A DNA stretch of 64,000 nt. It comes from Impatiens glandulifera (Eukaryota; Streptophyta; Magnoliopsida; Ericales; Balsaminaceae). How positions within the stretch are numbered: position 1 is the first letter of the stretch; every line of letters begins with the position of its first letter. Shown here piece after piece: positions 22,640 to 34,300 of the stretch. Made by a program: the position numbers and the translations under genes. The notes below the pieces were generated by a model. The model was not told the DNA's origin. It saw only the letters and a list, made by a program, of their open reading frames with translations, and did no database searches. The stretch is taken from contig NC_061862.1 of the NCBI RefSeq assembly GCF_907164915.1, forward strand, positions 86,042,846-86,106,845, read 5' to 3'.

Positions 22640-25624
22640 GCAGGCAGGCACCTTAAAGCCTAAAATCTCTCCAATTTGAATATCCCGAAAATCTCTACTT
22701 TTCTCCTCTTAGTTATAAGCACTCTGCCGTTTCTTATGAAATGAAGACCATAATATATGCAACATATTTATTGCAATTTGTGCCTCCCCTTTAAGAGCTT
22801 GTTTGGTTTTGTATTTTGGAGGGAGAGATCTCAACTATAACTCGTCATGTGATTTTTCCGAAATCGAGGATAGTATCTGTGTTTCCGCACCAATTTCATC
22901 GTGATTATGACTTTGTGATCCCGAACACTAATAAACATAATTAATATATAAAATTACAAATATATTTATTTATTTTCCATAATTTATGAATTTTAAATTT
23001 ATATTATAAAAATTTTAATATTACCATATATATATATATATATATATAATATTAAATATTCATTTATATAATTTTATGAAAATAATTTTGTATATGTTTT
23101 TAAATAATATGGTATTACAAGGCAAAATTAATAGTAAAAAAATATTCTCCAAGTAGAATAGGAATTCTGGAAGTAGAATAGGATGAGAATGTTAACGCAT
23201 ATCTCGCCCCTATCTGGGTCATCTCTATTTTGAGAAAGATTTAAAGGATTAGTTTTTACAAAACTGTGATTGGAAGAGATTGTGTTCCAAACAAGACCTT
23301 AACAAGGGCCAATTTGATCATATCCATTAATCATTATCCTAGGGTTTGCAGGCACGTTTAATTAAAATAAAAAAGGACATCAATTCATCCACACGATTTC
23401 TTTGTATTATTTTTTCTAGTGGACCAACCTGGTTTATAAGATAAAAGGTGTCCAGATCTAAAAATATACTTTATTAATAAATATTTGTTTACAATTTTGT
23501 TTATTTATTTTAACAAGTTTCACAATTATTCAATTTATTCTCATTATTCATTTTGAATACGTCTCCATTGCATCTCTTAAGGGTTTTGGTCCATTGATTT
23601 TCTTTTAATATAAAAATATATATATAATTCACATCAAATACTTTGAATGAGAAATTAGATACCTACCTATTATAAAAAAAAACACCAAGGTTGATGATAA
23701 GAGAATACTTATCTAAACATATTTTCATTATTAAAAATATATATTTTCATCCATGTTATTAAAATTATACATATACTATTTGTGTTCTCTTACAAATTTT
23801 ATTACTAAAGGAGTTAAGTTAATATATTATTTTTAAATTAACCACTTTTTAAAGAAATAAAATGATTTTTTTCCTAACCACTCTTTCCCTTGGAGAATGG
23901 GAGACTAAAGTGGGAGGTGTTATAATATTAGGTTTATGTATAGTTTATGATTTTTCGTTTTTGTTTATAATTTCATTTATCTTAGGTTAGGTTAGCTTAC
24001 TATTTAAACATCAATATTGTACCTACCCCGATTAACACTGTCTAATTCCATTTGGATATGTTGTTTATTGTAAGTTTTATTTATTTCGGAATCTCGATTA
24101 TGTTAGTTATTGTGAAATGTTAAAAATATTACATAAAGTGAATTTAAGTATTTGATTACCCATTTCTTTTAATATTATAAATTTATTTAAAAAAACATGT
24201 TTTGTGCATATATTAAAGTTTTAAAACACATTCAACAACACAATTAAAAATGTTTTTCTTTATCTATTAAAGTATTAAAAGACAACCATTGAATATTTAA
24301 GGTAACCAAGTACCAACAACAATATGCAAATTGTCGGTGTCTAACTTCATTATGAATAAGGCCTTTTAATTAAAGATCACCCCATTTGCACACAAATAAT
24401 TTAAATTGGATAATTATTCATCAAAACATACACAATCATGATTTTATTTTATTTTTAATTATGCGAAGATAAAAACATAAAAATACACGTCAGATAGAGT
24501 GGACGTGTTGACTGTTTATTTTTTATAGCCATTTTATTAATTGGGACCACTTAGTGGATAAGCTGCCACGACAGAACATACATTGTAGATCACATCTTTA
24601 ATGGTGTTGTTTTCCATTTTTAAATTATTTTGCTAGTTTTTCTTGTCAAAAGCCTCAAAAACATGTCAATTAAACTGAAACAAATAATAAAAAAATACAT
24701 CTAGTTTTAAAAAATTTAAAAATCAACTTAATAGGTTGATTATGATTGAAAACAATTGAATTTTGAAGTATGAGTTTATTTGGGACTTACTAGCTTGTTT
24801 GATGTTGGGTTTTTGGGAATCTTTTATAAGTGTTTATTTAATATTTTTTAAATGAATTATTGAAATGTTTATTCATATTTATATTTAAAATTGAATAAAA
24901 ATATTTTAATTTAATTGATAAATTAAATAATTAGAATGATAATACTATAGTAAAAGATGTAAATATTAGATTAATAGATATATTAGGTTTAGAGTCTAGC
25001 TCGAGATCGATCTCGATTTGAATTTGTTCTAATCGAATTTTAACATACAAATTGAGCTTGACTCATTTGCAGCCCTAAAGTTATATATGTAATTTTTTTA
25101 TATTTGAATAAAAAATATAAATAAAATATATTTTATTTTATAATTTTATTAGTTTAATGAGTCAATATAAAGATCAATGTACTAGGTTAAAAACTTACTT
25201 ATAGACTAATATTTAAAATGTCCACATTAGATTATGGTTTCTATTGGTGTAAAACTAAAAGTTTGAGAAAGTTATATTTGTTAAAATTAATGTTCTGAGT
25301 TTGGTTTCTTTTGAAAGGTTGATAAAATGAGTTAAGTTGAACTAGGATATTGAATTATCATGAATTCTTATAATATTAAACTAGCATAAATATCACTATA
25401 AATAAAATAGTATTTATAAATAGTTTAAATAAAATTAATATTATTCAAATTTAATTAATTTAATTTAAAATTAATTTTTATTTATAAAATTTAAATTTAA
25501 TTTAAATTTTATTTAATGTTAACATATATTTTAAATTTAATTAAATATTTAAAGGAAAAAAAATAATTTTATAAGTTTGAAAAACACTTACAAGACATGT
25601 AGATTTCTTCTTAGTAAAAATAAA
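22640..25624. other. AT-rich intergenic region
   Basis: No gene recognised. A segment at about 22850-23290 (GATCCCGAACACTAATAAAC through TAGAATAGGATGAGAATG) is loosely similar to 52970-53290, so it is probably a dispersed repeat. The rest is AT-rich without bounded elements that I can see. Confidence 0.5.
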
Positions 25625-25632
25625 GTCAACAC

Positions 25633-26098
25633 TAGGAATGACAATTAGGCGGTTTGGGGCGGAGAATGTATTTACCATCTCTGTCCCGTTTTTACTTCGG
25701 GAATTTTTTTACTACCATCCCCGTCTCATTCAGTTTCGGGGAATCACCGCCGGACACCGTTTATACCATATTCTCTAAAAATAATTTATATAATAAAGTT
25801 TTATAAACATATTTTTTTAATATAATATATATTGTAATATATTTAAAATTTATATTATTATAAAAAAAATAAACTTAAAACTCTATAAAATATAATGAAT
25901 AAATAAATATATTAGTGATTTTATATATTTAATTGTGTTTATAGTTTTTGGGCAAAATCAGGTTAAGATCGGGACGGGGGACACAAATACCATCCCCGTC
26001 CCATCCCCGGTCAACTACCAGTTAAACTAGGGAAAAACCACCCAAAATGGGGAAATTCGATTTGGTTATCGGGAGTCAGTTTCAAACTGGCATCCTTA
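25633..26098. mobile_element. Non-autonomous hAT element, 466 bp, with 8-bp target duplication
   Basis: The perfect duplication GTCAACAC flanks it at 25625-25632 and 26099-26106. The ends are TAGGAATGACAAT and, in reverse complement, TAAGGATGCCAGT, imperfect terminal inverted repeats. Just inside are the GC-rich GGGACGGGG/CCATCCCCG sequences typical of a common plant hAT MITE family. There is no coding capacity. The perfect duplication argues for fairly recent insertion, or a conserved site. Confidence 0.88.
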
Positions 26099-26204
26099 GT
26101 CAACACTATTTATCTTGTTAGTTACTATAGATCGATTCAAATGTCTTACTTAAAGTTGTGTAATACATTTTGCTCTTATCTAAAATAATATTAGACGTGC
26201 TTTA

Positions 26205-27640
26205 TCGCGACCTTTTTTACCACCACTTTGACAAACCAACCACCAATCATACAATCCACATCTGATATTGTGACATCACACACTTTCACATACCTATTAT
26301 CTCTCGTCAATCAACCACTATTTTTAATTGACCTCTCATATCATGACCTCACATTTTTCATATGCCTTTTATCACACTCGACAAACCAACCACCAATTTC
26401 AATCGACCTCTAGTATCGTGAGCTCACACATTTTCACATTTAGGTCAATCAAAATTTCATTCATATTTATTTTAATCACTGATATATCCTTTATTATTGG
26501 TCTCTTATCCCCACAAATTCCACCTCTTATATCATGATTATTACTCTTACCGCGACCTCTTTTATCACCTTTGATCTCTTATTTTGTGAGTCACACTTTT
26601 TCATATTCCTCTTTATCCACTCGGAAAATTATAAATCTCAACCAACATTTAATCTCATGACCTTACACACTTTTACAATTCGATTAATCAACATCTCATT
26701 CATATATTTTAACCACTAATATCTCATGTATTGCCATCCTTTTTATATTACCGCTACCTCTTTTTTTATCCCCACTTCAGTAAACCAACCACCAAATCTC
26801 AATCAGCATCTTATCTTGTGACCTTACACACTTCATATCCTCGTCAAACTAACACTAACGCAATATCTATGGACCATTAAATCAGATGAGAGGTCACGAG
26901 ATTAACCACTAGATATGAAGTATGGTCCATAGATATGAAGTGTGAGTTTAACCACTAATATCTAATTTGTTAAGAAGACCTGTTATATTTACCCTCACTT
27001 CGGCAAATGACCAACCATCAAATCCCAATCAACATTTCATCTTCGTGACCTCATACACTTTCAAAAACCTCTTATCCCCTCACAATCTTATTCGACCTCT
27101 TGTGACTCACATTTTTTTATATCCCTCTTTATCCACTCGACAAACCACCTACCAAATCTTAGTCGACCTCTTGTGACTCACACTTTTTCATATTTTATTT
27201 ATCCCCTCGAAAAACCACCCACCAATCTTAATTGACCTCTTTTACCCTCACTTCAACAAATCAACAACTAATTCTAATCGATCACACACCTCGTATCACT
27301 CGTCAAACCAACCACTAATCCTCTAATTGACCCTCATCTTATGACTCAAAATTTATCAAATGCTTCTTACCCCCTCTTGGAAAACAACCCACCAATCTTA
27401 GATGACCTTTTTTACCCCACTTCAACAAATTAACAACCAATACCAATTGATTACACACCTCTTATACCTCGTCAAACCAACCACTAACCCACAATTAACC
27501 ATCATCGTATGACTCACACTTTTTCATATATCTCTTTATCCCCTCGACGTACAAACCACCCACCAACCTCAATCTCGTGACTTCACACTTCGAATGCTCA
27601 TCAAACCAACCAATAAATCTGACTTCACACTTTAACATGC
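26205..27640 (+). repeat. Left arm of a large inverted array (about 13 degenerate units)
   Basis: A degenerate unit of roughly 70-150 bp recurs, built around CGACAAACCAACCACCAAT, CTCAATCGACCTCT, CTCGTGACCTCACACTTT and CACATGCCTCTTATCCC. About 13 copies of the AACCAACCACCAAT core are recognisable, for example near 26234, 26384, 26778, 27214, 27308, 27474 and 27550. No convincing protein is encoded; short open frames are products of stop-poor repeat sequence. Confidence 0.8.
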
Positions 27641-27719
27641 CTCTTATTCCATGTTTAAAACTTGTGTCACCATATATTATACTCAAAAATGTATTCTTAA
27701 CATCGAAACTCACTTTTAA

Positions 27720-28070
27720 ATTTGTAGTTTGTGATTCAAACCCTAGTCTTAAACATGAAATGTGAACATCTTAACCGCTATACCACTTAAAATTGTTGAA
27801 ATAATTTTATAATTTTATATCTATATATTTTTTTATTTAATATGTATTACCAATTAATTAATTAGTCGACATCTTGTGACACACTTTTTCATATGTCTCT
27901 TTATTAAGTTCGAAACATACATATATCATTTTTAATTTTATTTTTAACCGTTTTAAGTTTATGGGCGGGTCAACCCACGATCCAACCCAAGTATCCATTT
28001 ACTCTCACATATATATCTAAATTAATCACAACTCTCGACCCAACAAATTAAACATTATTATATATGTAGA
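27720..28070 (-). repeat. Centre of the inverted array: dispersed repeat with Helitron-like head and tRNA-like boxes
   Basis: At about 27905-28065 the sequence matches, in reverse orientation, parts of 53900-54060 and 54235-54330. Shared motifs are AACCGTTTTAAGTTTATGGG, CGGGTCAACCCACGATCC and CACAACTCTCGACCC. On the minus strand the block starts with TCTACATATATAATAATG, like a Helitron 5' end. At 27730-27790 (minus) TGGTATAGCGG and GGGTTTGAATC resemble pol III A and B boxes. This suggests a separate insertion between the arms. Confidence 0.5.
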
Positions 28071-28334
28071 TAACAAATTTTCTATTTTATGTTTATAAAA
28101 ATTAATGTGCTTTGGAGATGTATTTAATTGATCGAGTTTTTTATTTTTATTTTAAAATATTGTAAACAACTTTAGATAACCATTTTGTGACACATGCATG
28201 TAAGCCATGTAAAATAATAAGTTTACAATTTTTTATTCATAAAAAATGGTGTATTTAAAATAAGTAATTAAAAAAAATGATATAAGGGTTAACCAAGTTT
28301 TTATATCTTTTATTTTAAAAGAGGATAAACGACT

Positions 28335-29790
28335 CTCGACAAAATTTGCCGAGTGATTGATGGTTGGTTTGTTGATGGATAAAAAGAAGCCGATAACAAA
28401 GGATCGTAAGGTCACAAGATTAGATGTTAGTTGAGACTGGTGGTTGGTTTGTCGAGGAATTGAAGACACGTGAGTGTGAAAGTGTGAGATCACGAGATGA
28501 AATGTCGATTGAGATCGGTAGTTAGTCTTTCGAGTGATAAGAGACCGGTAACCATTAGAATTGGTGGTTGGTTTGCCAAAGGATAAGAGAAGCGTATGAA
28601 AGTGTGACTAAGATTGTGATTGGTGGTTGGTTTGTTGATGGATAAGTGAGACATGTGAAAGTGTGATTGAGATTGGTAGTTTGTGATTTGTTTGATGAGG
28701 AATAAGAGGCATGTGAAAGTGTGATATACAAGATGGAGATGTTCATTAAGATTGGTGATTAGTTTGGTGAGAAATAATAGGCGTGTGAAAGTAGTGTGGT
28801 CACGAGATTATAGGTCAATTGTTATTGGTGGTTGGTTTGCTAGAAGATAAGATGCTGATAATAAAGGATCATAAATTCACGAGATTAGAGGTCGATTATG
28901 ATTGGTGGTTGGTTTGTTGAGGGTTAAAGACATGTGAATGTGTTAGGTCACGAGATTAGAGGTCGGTTAGAATAGTTAGTTAGTTTTTCATAGGAAAAAA
29001 GACCGGTAAAATTGAGATTAATGATTGGTTTGTTGAGGGATAAGAGACTAGTAACAAATGATCGGTAAGATCACGAGATTAGATGTCGATTAAGATTAGT
29101 GGTTCAAAATGTATGTGAATGAGATATTGATTGACCGAATTGTAAGTAACGAGATTAGAGGCTAATTAAGATTGATGATTGATTTACCGAGAGATAAGAG
29201 ACGTCTAAAAATGTGAGGTCACGAGATTGGGAGGTCAGTTAAGATTTTGGTGGTTGGTTTGGCGAGAGATAAGAGATGTGTGAGGTGTGTGAGTCCTGGT
29301 ATTAGTAATAAGAGTTGTTCATTGGGAAAAAATATTGGTGGTTAAATGTATGAATGAGATGGTTAGTTGATCGAAGTGTGAAAGTAAGGTCATGAGATGA
29401 GAGCTCGATTGAATTGGTGGTTAATTTGTCAAAGTGAGGGTAAAGATGTCGCGATAATGATATGAGATGGTTAATGTACAAAATACTCGAAGTGATGTCA
29501 CGAGATTATTAATGAGAGATTCATTGGAGAACAAAAAATATTGGTGGTTAAATATATAAGAAATTGTTGGTTTACCGAAAAATGAGGGTAAAAATGTTAG
29601 TGATATGATGAGATGTTTGGTTTGCCAAAAGTGAGGATAAAAGATGTTGACAATATTGAGATTGTTGAGTGTAAAAGTGGGGTCACGACATATGTAATAT
29701 GATAGTTCTATTAGGTAAGAAATTATATCGTTCGTTGACCGATAAATGAGGATAAGTGGTCGAAGAGAAAGATGTCGGTGAACTGATGAG
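28335..29790 (-). repeat. Right arm of the large inverted array (about 15 degenerate units)
   Basis: This is the same unit as in the left arm but reverse-complemented: GATTGGTGGTTGGTTTGT, CGAGGGATAAGAGAC, GTGAAAGTGTGAGGTC, ACGAGATTAGAGGTCGATT. About 15 cores are visible, for example near 28358, 28440, 28563, 28622, 28827, 28904 and 29245. The outer end near 29400-29470 matches the outer end of the left arm near 26200-26270 (shared TTATCGCGAC and CACTTTGACAAA in reverse complement). Confidence 0.8.
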
Positions 29791-29799
29791 AAAAATGTT

Positions 29800-31180
29800 A
29801 AATGAATGTCTCCTAATCAAATTTGTTATAATCTTTTCTTTTTTGATGAATAACGAAAACAATGAGTGAGAGAAGGAAGACGACCACTAGACTATTCCAA
29901 CAATTGAACCCTCATGTTTAGACCATAAATATTGACGACGAAAAGAATGATAAAGACAATGACGATGACAATAAAAATGTGAGTATTGTCTATTTCAACT
30001 TTATAAATGTGAATTTTATTTATCTTTATCACGCTTGAGCATTAGGCTAGTTATAAATAATGTTTCAAAATAAAGTAAAATATAAGTTATAAAATTTGTA
30101 AATTTCATGATTTCTACCATGGCTTTGCTGTTTATGTGTTCCAAGGTCAGCTAAATTGATTGTTAAATATTTTTTCAGTTAAAAATATAAGTCTTTGCAA
30201 ATAAGTTTTTTTTTGTTTTTGTTTTTGAAGTGATATATATTTTTTTTGTTAGGGCTCTCTCATTAGTATTATACGTATACTTGCTCTAAGTTTTTAGCTT
30301 TTGTGTGATATAAGCCATTGACTTTGACAAATTGTCATTGTAATATTTAAGTTATGTGTCGCTTAGCAAATAAAAAACACAAATGTTTTATTATTTTTAT
30401 GAGGATAACTTCCATAAAAAAAAAAGAAAAAAAAGACAGGTAACATGGACACAATTGAAGTTATGACCATTTAATAATTACTTCATATTTCAGGCCCATT
30501 CATTATGATATCAATTTTCATTCATAGCATTAAATAAATATACATCATACATTTATCTTTCATATTTTTTCTTCAAATTTTGTTTAGCTAGACAATTAAC
30601 TCATTAGGGTCCATCTCAATTTTTAAAATAAAAGTTAAATTATTTAACTAACTACATCTAATTTAAAAAAATAAAAAAATTATATACTTTTATATGTTTA
30701 ATATAACATACTTAAATAACAAATAAGAATAATTTTATTTTTTAATTAGGCCCAAAACTTCTAGTGACCCTAATTGTTATGATTGTTTATTCTTCTATAT
30801 ATATATATATATAATAAAATAAAAAAATTAAAAGGGTGATTTTTAATATATAAAGTTTATTATTTTTATTTTTATTTAAAATATCTTAAATTGAAATAAA
30901 AAGAATAAGATAATATTGAGATTAATTTTATTTTTCTTGTATTCATTTATTATATCATTTTCCATTCTCATTTTAGTCGATAACAAGTGATTTTTTTTTT
31001 TCTTACACAAAATTGTTTTAGACATAAATCGTGTGAATAAATGGTTTAGATTCAGTTGTATTAATTCACAGAATTATATATATATTAATATAGTAGAGAA
31101 AAATAACTAATTTTAAGTAAGCATATATATATATATTTATTTATTTATTTTTATTTTTGGAAATTGGTTAATTAATTAAA
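29800..31180. other. Intergenic region upstream of EXO1
   Basis: Mainly AT-rich with several AT microsatellites. No gene or bounded element recognised before the EXO1 promoter region. Confidence 0.5.
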
Positions 31181-31239
31181 TTTGGCGCTCCAGAACCCTT
31201 TACACCCTTTGCCTCCAATTCAACAAAAATATCCCGCCA
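31181..31239 (+). promoter_or_regulatory. E2F-type sites upstream of EXO1
   Basis: TTTGGCGC at 31181-31188 matches the E2F consensus TTTSSCGC exactly, and TATCCCGCC at 31231-31238 is a near match to TTTCCCGC. They lie about 160-220 bp before the EXO1 start, the distance expected for an S-phase-controlled DNA repair gene. Inference: EXO1 is likely cell-cycle regulated through E2F. Confidence 0.6.
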
Positions 31240-31398
31240 TTTTCGTCTCTCTTCGTCTTCTTCTTCATCTATCTCTATAGAATGCGTCGATTTGTGTTCA
31301 TCAAAGGCTAGGCCACAGTGATTGGACTTAAGATTGATTGATTCGACTTATCTCGATTTGATTTGAAATTCCGTAAAACAGATCTTCAAAGAAAAGAC

Positions 31399-34300
31399 AT
31401 GGGGATACAAGGTTTGTTACCTCTGCTCAAATCGATAATGATCCCAATCCACGTCAAGAATCTTGAAGGCTGTTCCGTCGCCATCGACACCTACTCTTGG
31501 CTTCACAAAGGCGCTCTATCTTGCAGCAGAGAGCTCTGCAAGGGAATACCCACCACCAAGTTTGTACATTTAACCTTTCTCGCATCTCATATTGTATGCC
31601 TGCTACTAGTCTACTTTTGCACGCACAATAGACAATATCTTAGTAGTTGCGATACAAGATCTAGCATTGCATATTCGGATATTCCATTGTTGTGAATCAT
31701 AGATTTGTGGATAACTAAGAAGAAAGTCAATATAGTTCAGGTAACGAATAATTACATAGTAATCCTTCATCAGGATGCATCTGTTCCCCTCTTCTTTGTT
31801 TTTGTTGAACCAAAGATTAATGTAGGTTCTTTGGGATTGATTGGCAGATTGAACAAGTACTGGCCAAAAATTTATGGTTGTGGTTTTTAAATTTTTGTAG
31901 GCACATTCAATACTGCATGCACAGAGTGAACTTACTAAGGCATTTTGGTGTAAAACCTGTCCTTGTCTTTGATGGTGGCCATTTGCCAATGAAGAGTGAC
32001 CAGGAATCCAAGCGCGCAAGGTATTCTCATCTGTTTGAATTTTTGCCTTTGGCTTTGGTTAATTATCAGAAGAAGAGATATAGCCTTATATATTTACTTT
32101 ATGTAACTGATACTTGGTTTACCTATCTCAAAAACCAATTAGAGCCTTAACAAGTTTAATGTCCTTGGAAGCATTCTGTAGCTTCAAACTGAAATATGCT
32201 ATTTTGTTCTGAGAGCCTTTGACCGACATGCATTTTGGACATAGTGCAATTTAAAGTGAATCATGGGGGAACTACATATAATAGACTCACTATGATTTTG
32301 TAAAGAAGTTAAAAGGGAGTTTTCAGATTTTGAATAAAACTGATAATCCTCACTTGATTCTCTAGACTGCTGTTAGACAAGACTTGATTTTGCCCAATTT
32401 GTTTTTTTTTTGTAGTTAGGATTTACTTCTGATTCGATGGTGTCAATTGATAAATTATAGGATACAGTCATTGTCTTTTTCAGATTTCAATATTTTTCCC
32501 TGTTGCAAGGCTTCTTAATTTGATGGCATACTAAAACTTTTGATCGTCTTTTAAAATCAGGTCAAGGAAGGAAAATCTTGAACGTGCAATAGAACATGAA
32601 TCAAATGGTAATAGTTCTGCTGCATATGAGTGCTATCAGAAGGCTGTAGATATCTCTCCTTCAGTGGCATATGATCTGATTCAGGTAACTTTGAGATTAA
32701 TAATGGCTTTATTTCTGCAATCACATATAGTTTTTTGGCTAACGGAGATGGCCTGCATTCTGAAGGTCTTAAAGAAGGAGAATGTGTGCTATATTGTGGC
32801 TCCTTATGAGGCAGATGCCCAAATGACGTTTTTGGCGGTCAGCAAGCAAGTTGATGCTGTTATAACCGAAGATTCTGACTTGATAGCTTTTGGTTGTCCT
32901 AGAGTATGTTCTGTTTTGACTTTTCTTATGAAATTATCTCATTTTGTTTATCATGTTGTTATCTTGTGCGTCTACTGAAAATGTTTTTCTATCCTTTTGA
33001 AAATTCAGATTATCTACAAGATGGACAAATTTGGTCAAGGTGTTGAGTTCAGATATTCAAAGCTAGAACAGAATAAAGACTTAAATTTAACCGGATTCAC
33101 CAAGCAGATGATTCTCGAGATGTGCATTTTGAGCGGTTGTGATTATTTGCAGTCTTTACCTGGAATGGGCCTTAAAAAAGCTTATGCAATCATAAAGAAG
33201 TTTAAAGATTATAAGAAGGTGATTAGTTCAAGTTGAATCTGTGTGTGCAATCTAGGCCTTGTTTTAATCCAAATAACCCATAATATCGTTAAATCATTGA
33301 TATCATCAACCAAAATACCAAATAACCCCAACTAGTCCACTTTTTCATGAAACAAGTTTTTCTTTTCTTTCCAAAAAATTGGCTTGTTTCAAAAGAATCC
33401 TATACATCAAACAAGCTCAAAATTCTTGCATCTTTGTGTCAAAATTTACTTACAATTTCCAGCAATTAAGACACAAGATTGAAATTTGTGTATTCTTGGA
33501 TCTATAGGTAATAAAACACTTAAAGTACAGCACAACTGCAGTTTCTCCTGGATATGAAGAATCATTCAGGAAAGCAATTCTCACATTCCAACATCAACGG
33601 GTGTATGACCCGTCTGCTGAAGATATTGTTCATTTGTCTGATCTGACCGATGTTGAGGATGAGCTGGACTTCTTAGGCCCATATCCTTCATTCAATTATA
33701 TGTTTAGATATAATTGCCAAAATCGAGTTGATTTCATTTAATCTTATTGAAACTTTTGTATTAGACCTTAACAGTACACACATCAATGCCTCAAGATATA
33801 GCAATAGGTGTAGCAACAGGAGACCTTGACCCGTTCACCAAAATGCCTATACAGGTTAGTTACTCACTTTCCCCTTTTGTTGTTCTACATTTACTTATTA
33901 ATATAGTTGTTGAACATCGATTTGACATGAACTTATCATAATTCATGATTAACAGGTTTCTAACAATAAGGCAGGTGCAATGGTTGTTCGTACAACACAG
34001 ATGAAAGTTCTCAAGCCTGAATCCGAAAAGAAAAAGCTAATTTTACCTGCACAGAGTAATATACTCACAAAGTACTTCTGTATCCCACCCACTTTACTTC
34101 AAGCTTTTATTTTACTACAATGCAATTTAGAAGTCAATGCTTTCATTATCCACCTTGAGTAGTTCAGTAACAAAAATGGGCTTAACACCTTATGTCTCAT
34201 ATTTGATTCCAATTGAAACCACCAAATTGGAGTATAAGATCACGGCAGTGAATTGTTTTGTTAGCCTTCTCCATGTATTAGTCGAGGATTGAGCTGTGCA

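Noticed and set aside
26228..27765. Several 60-70 codon frames as small genes
   Set aside because: They fall on the degenerate repeat array, which is poor in stops in places, and share no protein pattern beyond the repeat.
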